Position numbers and translations under genes: made by a program. Below the pieces are notes generated by a model. It searched no databases, had not been told where the DNA came from, and saw only the letters and a list, made by a program, of their open reading frames with translations. Positions 57,914-64,000 of a DNA stretch of 64,000 nucleotides are shown here, one piece after another; the stretch's first letter is position 1; every line of letters begins with the position of its first letter. The stretch covers positions 65,200,953-65,264,952 of the forward strand of contig OZ038389.1 of assembly GCA_964036045.1 (NCBI GenBank), read 5' to 3'. This DNA is from Eutreptiella sp. 'Long Island Sound 2002' (taxonomy: Eukaryota; Euglenozoa; Euglenophyceae; Eutreptiales; Eutreptiaceae).

Positions 57914-58906
57914 ACAAATTCTGGGCCTTTTGGGGGCCTTTTGGGGGCGGTTTGCGGGCATACCGTGGAGTTAGAGGGCCCTAGAGGGCCCTTCGGCGCA
58001 GGGAAGTCTAGCTGCATGTGTAGTGTAGCCACTGTTTCCCTTCATTTGGCCGTTTTCAGCACGTTCTAGGGCGGTTTTTTTTTGGGGGGGGAGGCTGATT
58101 TTGGCCCTAAATTGCAGATTTTGTAATGGAGGTCCGGCACTTGCGACGCCCGTTCCCGGCCACCACCGTTGAATTTTTGGCTCATACTTTGTGTGGTTGT
58201 CCCTCACACCCATAGGTAGCATCCACCAAAATTTTGGCCAAAGCACCACAAGGGAGCTGTGATTTTCCTCCATTTCGTGTGTGCTTGCTGCTTCCTTGCT
58301 GCTTGCTAGCCTGCTGCTTGCCAAACCTTTTAGGTCCGGCCTAGACACCAAAGAGGGTTACAAAACCAAGACTGGTTCCACCAGCTCGGTGACTCTGACC
58401 CTAGCCTAGGGTTAGAGCTAGGGCTAGTGTTAGGGTCACCGAGCTGGTGGAACCAGTCTTCGTTTTGTTACCCTTTTTAGGGCCTAGGGTGGACCTACCA
58501 AGCTTAGCAAAGCAGCAAGCAGCAAGCAGTAGCAACAACAAGCAGGCATGAAATGAACAAACTCTGTAGTGCTGCTTTGGATTCGGCTGAAATTTTCGTG
58601 GATGATACCCATGGATGTGAAGGACGATCACACCCAGTCCGAGCCACAAACTCAACGGTTGTGGTCGTGACCGGGTGTCGCGAGTGATACACCCAAGTTT
58701 CAAAAAATGCCATTTGGGGCCAAAAACAGCCTTTTTTTGCCCAAACCGCCCCAAATCCTTTTCAAAATGGCCAAACGAAGGGAAATGGTGGCTACACTCC
58801 ACGTGCAGCTTGACTTCCTAATGTCAAAGAGCCCTCTTGGGCCCTCTAACTCCACAATATGTCCCAGAAACGACCCCGAATGGCCCCCAAAAGCTACAGA
58901 ATTTGT
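57914..58906. repeat. ~1-kb foldback: long imperfect inverted repeat
   Basis: Arms of about 480 bp (57914-58393 and 58435-58906) are inverted copies of each other. Matching anchors, left and right inverted: acaaattct; gtggagttagagggccc; gtgtagccac...tttccctt; agggcggttt/ggggcggttt; caccgttgaatttt/aaccgttgagtttg; catccac.aaaatttt; and the near-perfect inner ~40 bp around ggttccaccagctcggtgac. The 41-nt centre is ccctagcctagggttagagc-like. No coding frame. It resembles a foldback transposon or a tail-to-tail repeat pair. Confidence 0.88.
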
Positions 58907-59335
58907 TACTCCATGGACTTCTATGTTGTCCAGCCTTGTCTGTTCACCTGTTCACTTGAGTGTGCGCTTTCTGCATTTTGCGTTGCACTGCTTTCATGTT
59001 ATACCTTGGTGCCCTTCACGACACAGGCCTTGTCGATGTATGCTTCCCGTCCCATTGTAAACACATGTTCTCTTGTGTTCTTATCAGCATACACCGAAGA
59101 CTGTTGTCCCAGGTATTTGTATGCCGTCCTCTGCATTAGTATCCTGTTTGGTAAACGTTGCAACATAGATCAATGTCCACCCTGTTGGGGTACTGTTCTA
59201 TTGCTGGCAGTAGAATACATAGCGATGCGTTGAGTCCTATCAATAGTGTGTACAACAGGTACATCTGTGGAACTCTACCAACATGCGACATGTTCTGTAC
59301 GTTGGTGTACCACTGCCGGACCACCTCACCATAAG

Positions 59336-59394
59336 GTGAGACTTGTTCTACTCCTGACAGTAGAAGCTCTCCTGACGCTGTGGTTTTCTGCTAG
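59336..59394 (+). other. 59-nt leader intron of gene A, copy 2, with a palindrome
   Basis: ATAAG/GTGAGA at the 5' end, TTTTCTGCTAG at the 3' end, six bases before ATG 59401. The family-2 palindrome at 59345 starts nine bases after the donor. In copy 1 a palindrome (36889) also lies shortly before the ATG, upstream of an acceptor-like cctcag. Confidence 0.65.
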
Positions 59395-59400
59395 ACACCC

Positions 59401-61656
59401 ATGTCCTGCACCCTGCCCTCCGGTGCCATTGACTTACATATGTGGCGTAGTCTCCTTAACATGGAGACCCCCTATCAATCCGCTGAGGATCTATGTGGGG
59501 ATGCTGTTGATGGCAATCGGGCAAAACTCTTGGTGGACTTCTGCATGCAGCTGCGCATCAACCCCAAGACCATACGGCAGAACTCTTTGAACAACTTCAA
59601 GGAAGACCGGGAGGACCGAGGGCGGAAACATTGGTTACGGAGGTTGATGCCTACCATCTTTATGCTATACCGTACCCTGCTTAAGCTTAGCCATCAAGAT
59701 ACTGCCCGTGCAAGCCTGCCTCAAGACACATCAAGGGTTAGCAAACGGGTTCGTGTTCAGCTTGCCGCCTGCGGTTTGCTGTCAAGTCGTCAGGCGTCTG
59801 TGGCGACCCGGGTAGATATTAGTGAGCAGGAGGTGCTACGGATGTTGCAAAACAGGGGGGGAACACTTGTTGCCTACGTAGATCAGTTGAACAAAGCCCG
59901 GTACTCCAAAACCCGGCCACTCGACGCCACATATCATTGTCAACAATAGCAATGGCACCTGCTGGTAGTTTGAGGGGACATTTTGTGGGGCACCCCATGC
60001 CTGACTCCCTGTATAGTGATGTGGCTGAGCATGTTGTCCTTTACGGCGGCGACAAAGCACCTTGTGTGTAAAAACATAGGTTTAGAGGAGGTACGGTGCC
60101 CGTTGGACCTTCGCCGCAAGGACGTTGAGGTTACTCCATGGTACCCCTTAGCTATTAGGGATGTGCCTATCTGCGCAACCTTTGGGTTTCACCAGGCCAC
60201 GTATGGCGTACTTCAGCTGGCTAACACTGTTCAGCACCAATCTTACCGATGTTATGCGACATCACGATATACTACAGCTACTTGAAAATGTTGTACAGCT
60301 ACTGGATGCAGCCACTCCCGCTGCGCCATGTGTATGGCTCCGTTTGTCCTTTGTTCGGTGTCTGGCATCCATATAAGTACTGTGTTGATCACACGTACAA
60401 TGCTTTCGTTCCATTCATGGTGGCACTTGAATACGAAGGGTTCCTTCAAAACCCAGCGGCAAGACAACTATATGCATATCCTCCCTTTATTGTTAAGGAG
60501 CGTCTTATTTTGGCTATTTATCTCTCCATACCAGGTATCCATGTTCACTTACATTCGAATGCTCGCAGTAGAACACTTAAAGATAAGTTGTTAGCAGGGC
60601 TATACCGACTTGTTTTCCATTATGCCCCAGCCCTACTTCGTCTTGGTATTATGGTGTGCGATGGTTCGTGTTACCACCATACACCCGGTACCGGTGACGC
60701 AGCCAAGCGGTGCCTGCAGGTTTCTCTTTACTTGATTCAGAAGTTATGCCCACAGCACAAAGACGGTGGTTGCAAGCGAGCTTTGCACTTAGCACTACGA
60801 ATGTGGTCTCCATACCCCTCTTCCCTTCCTGCATCTGCCTTTGTGGAGGAGAAGGGGGAGGCCCTGTTGTCCCGTTTGGCACGGGCAGTGGGCGAGGACA
60901 CCAGCATTACCAGCGTTGATGACTACCACAATGTTTTTGTTACCTTACGCCACCAGCAGCCCGGTGTTCGGAAGCCCCTAACAAGCCCCCACATCACCCG
61001 CGAGTCACCATGAGCTGTGAGCATGCATCTTACACGGTTGCCATAATGCATTCATGCTGGTACTGTGCCGTCTGTTAAAACGATGGCTACTCTGCCACGG
61101 CCGGGTGCCCGGGCTGCCAATGCCCTGCAGGCTACTATGCAGTGGCCGGAGGACCCTGCCTTTCCACCGTGTTTCAACACCCGGGTGGCGGATGCGACCT
61201 TGCTGTATGGTGCATGCCGTTCACTGCTGTTTTTTTTAGTGAGACAAAGGTAGAAAGTCAGCCTAGGTTTGATGCATCCAGGGCGCATCTACCCCGCGAC
61301 GCGGCCACGGTGCCTGTGCACCCTGTGTTCCGCGAGTTCAAGCAACGGTTCATGAACTTCCGTGCCCATTTTGGGTATACACACCCACACCCCTTCCCCG
61401 CTGACGGAGATGTTGTGGGGGATCCGGACCCCCGGACACGCCGGCAGGGGGGGGGGGGGGGCTCGGTGTCCCGCCCCAAGTTGTACCCTGGCCTGTTGCG
61501 GCAGACTGTGCACCACGGAACCCTATGGGTCCTGTTGTGGATGGTGATGATGCCACTAGCAGCGATGCATCATCATCCGATGTATCGAACTTGACGTATG
61601 CTATTGTGGACAGTGACACCTCGGAAGGGGTTCACAGTGTGACTGTTATCGATTAG
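59401..61656 (+). pseudogene. Gene A, copy 2
   Basis: Starts at ATG 59401 (MSCTLPSGAIDLHMW). Blocks in order: MQLRINPKTIRQ, WLRRLMPTIFMLYRTLL, AYVDQLNKARYSKT, then a frame change near 59935, VRCPLDLRRKD with WYPL (60095-60150), another change near 60245, CPLFGVWHPYKYC, ALEYEGFL, VKERLILAIYL, LGIMVCDGSC, LHLALRMW, and further 3' segments (MATLPRPGARAANA, 61083 onward; REFKQRFMNFRAHFGY) with a G16 tract at 61447-61462, to the acidic tail DGDDATSSDASSSDVSN ending at TAG 61654. Some frame changes may be introns; others look like indels. The order matches copy 1 throughout. Function unrecognised. Confidence 0.6.
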
Positions 61657-62314
61657 CCCCACTGTTTTACTGCCAGCAATAGAAGACTGCGACCATGCTC
61701 GGTCCCCCCTTGTAAATGCATGGCATGCATATGCGGTGCCGGTGTGCACTGCTTTTGTGTGTTATGTGCATGGAGTTTGCAAAGTGTTTTACAGCCAATA
61801 GTATAAGGTACTTTGGGTAACTGTGATGTACTATACCCCAATGTCTATTGCGTGGTGCGACGTCCCTTTTGTACAACACCCGTTCGGCATGGAGTTTATA
61901 TGTTTTCCACAGAAAATGACTGCCTGATGTTCTACTGTCAGCAGTAAAATGTGGTACGAAGTAGCAATCGGGAAACATAATTCGGCCTCTGAGATGTAGG
62001 TTTCTGTGTGGGTTATGAGTCTTGAAAACCGTGTTTTAGTGAAACGTTGTAGGCCTCTTCTACGGCACAAGCAACAAGGACGGTGCCATTTCTATTCTTG
62101 GAAGCAACGCCTGGGGTTGTTGTGTGTGGATACACGTGATACACGGAAGCTTGAATCTGCAGGGTCCAGCTACGTAGGGGACACACCAAATGACTGCATG
62201 AAGCAATGTACCAAAACATAGTGTGAACAGTGCCGAATTTGCCTGTAACTTAGGCCATTTGGGCCCTTTTTTTGCTTTCTCTGTACATCTACCCATGGGA
62301 CCAGTTGTAGTCAA

Positions 62315-62657
62315 ATGGTTTCTGATGATGGCAGTGCTCGCGGGGGTGCGCAGGATACAGGGCCGCCTGCTGAAGCACCCCCCCCCCCCCCCTCAAAAAC
62401 TTCCCGTGCCCCAACGTTCCGTTGCTTGAATCTTCCGCGGACCTCTCCGACGACGAAATTGAGGAATTGTGCATCGATGCATCAACGGACCCCAGCAGTG
62501 GCACAAGACCGGACCGGGATGCGGAGCCAGCAGGCGATGACTATGAGGAGGAGGAGGAGGAGCATGATGACGAGCAGGAGGAGACGGACAGTGGAGGTGA
62601 AGAGACATTGGACGCGACACAGCATTGGACCGACGAAGATGCCGAAGAGTGCAGCAA
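62315..62657 (+). CDS. Gene B, copy 2: acidic N-terminal exon
   Basis: From ATG 62315 (MVSDDGSARGGAQDTG) a C16 tract (62377-62392) shifts the frame; the acidic part then reads SSADLSDDEIEELCIDASTD, DDYEEEEEEHDDEQEETDSG, HWTDEDAEECSN. It corresponds to the acidic exon at 39861 in element 1. A donor-like GTCGGT at 62658 ends it, followed by an intron with the family-2 palindrome at 62669. The C tract is either hypermutable or a disabling change. Confidence 0.5.
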
Positions 62658-62795
62658 CGTCGGTTGCCTTTTACTGCTGACAGTAGAAATCACTTCCGAT
62701 TTGTGCACTGCTGATGGGGGGCAGCTAGAAAGTGGTTGCTACCAATTTTTTGGAGATAGTAAAAACATGTGCTTTGTTTGTTCACGGACTCCAGG

Positions 62796-62905
62796 TACTT
62801 CCCCGTTGTGGGTCAGCACATTTCCTCCGGCGTGCGTCAGATCTTCAACCAGAAGATGGCACTGGTGGCAAAGGGGGGCTGCAGGGTTTGATGAAGCAGG
62901 CTGCC
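62796..62905 (+). CDS. Gene B, copy 2: start of second exon
   Basis: After the acceptor GGACTCCAG the frame reads YFPVVGQHISSGVRQIFNQK, MALVAKGGCRV and then stops. It aligns with the second exon of copy 1 at G-[GQ]-Q-H. Thereafter a minisatellite replaces the exon, so this copy cannot encode the full protein. Confidence 0.4.
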
Positions 62906-63329
62906 AAAAGCGTGACAGGCCCCATGTCATGCTCATCAAACACTTACCAAAGTGTGACAGGCCCCGTGTCACGCTTATCAGACACTCACCAAAGCGTGGG
63001 AGGCCCCATGTCACGCTCATCAGACACTTACCAGGGCGTGACAGGCCCCATGTCATGCTCATCCGACACTCACCAAAGCGTGACAGGCCCCATGTCATGC
63101 TCATCAGACACTCACCAAAGCGTGACAAGGCCCCATGTCACGCTCATCAGACACTCACCAAAGCGTGATAGGACCCATGTCACGCTCATCAGACACTTAC
63201 CAAAGCGTGACAGGCCCCATTTCACGGTCATCACACACTTACCAAAGCGTGATATGCCCCATGTCACGCTCATCAGACACTCACCAAAGCGGGGCAGGCC
63301 CCATGTCACGCTCATCAGATATATTCCAA
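62906..63329. repeat. 42-bp minisatellite, about ten units
   Basis: The unit is aaagcgtgacaggccccatg, then tcacgctcatcagacactca, then cc. A 42-bp period preserves reading frames, so all units are open in more than one frame; one unit has an extra base (gacaaggcc, near 63126). It lies exactly where gene B should continue. Confidence 0.95.
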
Positions 63330-63384
63330 AATGGGACCAGAAGTTCATACCACGAGCGGAACATCGAGGTGCGCCATAGGTAAT

Positions 63385-63996
63385 TCACAACCATGTATGG
63401 AAGATGCGGGATGAATTTCTTAGGTTGCAGCGACACCTTATAATGTACACCGCAATCTCGGTCTTTTGCCACGTTGCAAGTACAAGCTGCCTCTCCTGAA
63501 GGGATGCTACCTGCTCCTTTGCGTTCGGTCCATACACAATGCAGGGGGTCCCATCAGCCACCAACTTACCTCCCAGCACCACAGGGATCGTGTCCATCGG
63601 TTCCTCGGGTCCAAGCTCAATGTATACCATGTGGGCGGCACTCGGAGTTCCCATCTTGTCCTTGCAATATCGCATTGTCCGCATCTTGTTGTTCACCACT
63701 ACCTCGACCACTCCATCATGTGCGGCATCCGTGCTCACAGTACCTTGTGCAGTCATGTCTGCTAGCAGACTGTTCCTCAACCCCTGGTGTGTTGCTTGAG
63801 TCCAGAAGTTGGCCTTCAGTAAATCCTTTGCCTTCACTTGCAATCGTTCCACTCTCCAAAGTGCTACTGCCCATCCGCGTATCGTTCCACTCTCCAAAGT
63901 GCTACTGCCCATCCGCGTAGTCCCCAACTCCACAACCGGTTGTCCAAAGCCATCATACGTTTCACTGTGCTCTCTGTGCCTAAGAAAATAGGACAA
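63385..63996 (-). CDS. Gene B core homologue on the minus strand, third copy
   Basis: The minus-strand frame of about 203 codons reads LLKANFWTQATHQGLRNSLL, HDGVVEVVVNNKMRTMRYCK, AHMVYIELGPEEPMDTIPVV and GGKLVADGTPCIVYGPNAKE and ends at 63385. It is homologous to 41264-41851 of element 1 and seems uninterrupted to the window edge. Its opposite orientation relative to gene B of element 2 means an inversion or a neighbouring element in tail-to-tail orientation. The 5' part lies outside the window. Confidence 0.6.
   Translation of the reverse strand: MSYFLRHREHSETYDGFGQPVVELGTTRMGSSTLESGTIRGWAVALWRVERLQVKAKDLLKANFWTQATHQGLRNSLLADMTAQGTVSTDAAHDGVVEVVVNNKMRTMRYCKDKMGTPSAAHMVYIELGPEEPMDTIPVVLGGKLVADGTPCIVYGPNAKEQVASLQERQLVLATWQKTEIAVYIIRCRCNLRNSSRIFHTWL
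63844..63919. repeat. 38-bp tandem duplication inside the minus-strand gene B copy
   Basis: tcgttccactctccaaagtg plus ctactgcccatccgcgta occurs twice (63844-63881, 63882-63919). As 38 is not a multiple of 3, it shifts the minus-strand frame, so codons upstream of it (toward the window edge) may be out of frame with the true protein. Confidence 0.9.
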
Positions 63997-64000
63997 CAGG

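Larger units (their letters stand above)
59196..62688. repeat. Family-2 20-bp palindromes, about seven sites
   Basis: Sites start at 59196 (TTCTATTGCTGGCAGTAGAA), 59345 (TTCTACTCCTGACAGTAGAA), 60554 (degenerate, inside gene A), 61665 (TTTTACTGCCAGCAATAGAA), 61787 (degenerate), 61930 (TTCTACTGTCAGCAGTAAAA) and 62669 (TTTTACTGCTGACAGTAGAA). The consensus is TTCTACTGYCAGCAGTAGAA. It shares the inner ACTGYYRRCAGT with family 1 but has different outer bases. No family-1 site occurs here. Confidence 0.88.
59196..63384 (+). mobile_element. Palindrome-studded element 2 (genes A and B, diverged copy)
   Basis: Carries gene A (59401-61656) and the start of gene B (62315-62905) in the same order and orientation as element 1, with a different palindrome sequence. 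The protein blocks are conserved only in part, so the two elements are old paralogues. Gene B is broken by a 42-bp minisatellite; beyond it lies an inverted homologue of the gene B core. Its ends are unknown. Confidence 0.55.

Noticed and set aside
56650-58500. Dinoflagellate spliced-leader relics
   Set aside because: Strings such as tttttggctcatac look slightly similar, but no copy of the conserved leader was found.

Overview
The window is repeat-rich nuclear DNA of a eukaryote, most likely a unicellular alga or protist. It contains LINE-type and tyrosine-recombinase (YR) retrotransposons, tRNA-derived SINEs, a 0.66-kb CA microsatellite, several minisatellites, and genes split by GT-AG introns. 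I cannot name the species. No dinoflagellate spliced leader or other lineage-specific marker was found. Most of the sequence is mobile or decayed; only two stretches look like ordinary host genes.

Layout. 1-1682 is the decayed 3' end of a LINE with a poly(A) tail. 1683-11756 is a nearly complete related LINE in the same orientation: ORF1, an in-frame TGA, then an APE endonuclease/reverse transcriptase ORF, then a shifted frame holding most of RNase H and a C-terminal domain, then a repetitive 3' UTR whose terminal ~250 bp plus poly(A) occurs twice. 12145-12801 is (CA)n. 12802-21480 has no gene I can support. 21841-26752 is a YR retrotransposon with the order gag, YR, RT, RNase H, split direct repeats A1...B1-A2-B2, and an insertion point inside a 43-bp tandem repeat. 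27207-29278 is an array of about 44 copies of a 46-bp unit containing TTAGGG, followed by the tail of a DDE transposase.

30974-32770 encodes a secreted or Golgi glycosyltransferase-like protein with a methyltransferase-like C-terminal half. 47523-51201 carries two exons of a GlcG/HbpS (DUF336) gene separated by a 3.4-kb intron.

The most unusual part is a pair of paralogous elements, about 35.7-43.8 kb and 59.2-63.4 kb. Each carries the same two unfamiliar genes in the same order: gene A with an acidic C-terminus, and gene B with an acidic N-terminus. Both elements are studded with 20-bp palindromes in introns, leaders and a few coding positions. Element 1 has 19 copies of TTTCACTGTTGACAGTGAAA or its close variants; element 2 has about seven copies of a different sequence of the same architecture, TTCTACTGYCAGCAGTAGAA. 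Some palindromes sit at equivalent places in the two elements, so the sites look old and have changed together within each lineage. A tail-to-tail third copy of the gene B C-terminal region begins at the right edge on the minus strand. Two tRNA-derived SINEs (36.3 and 57.5 kb) and a ~1-kb foldback (57.9-58.9 kb) lie in or beside these elements.
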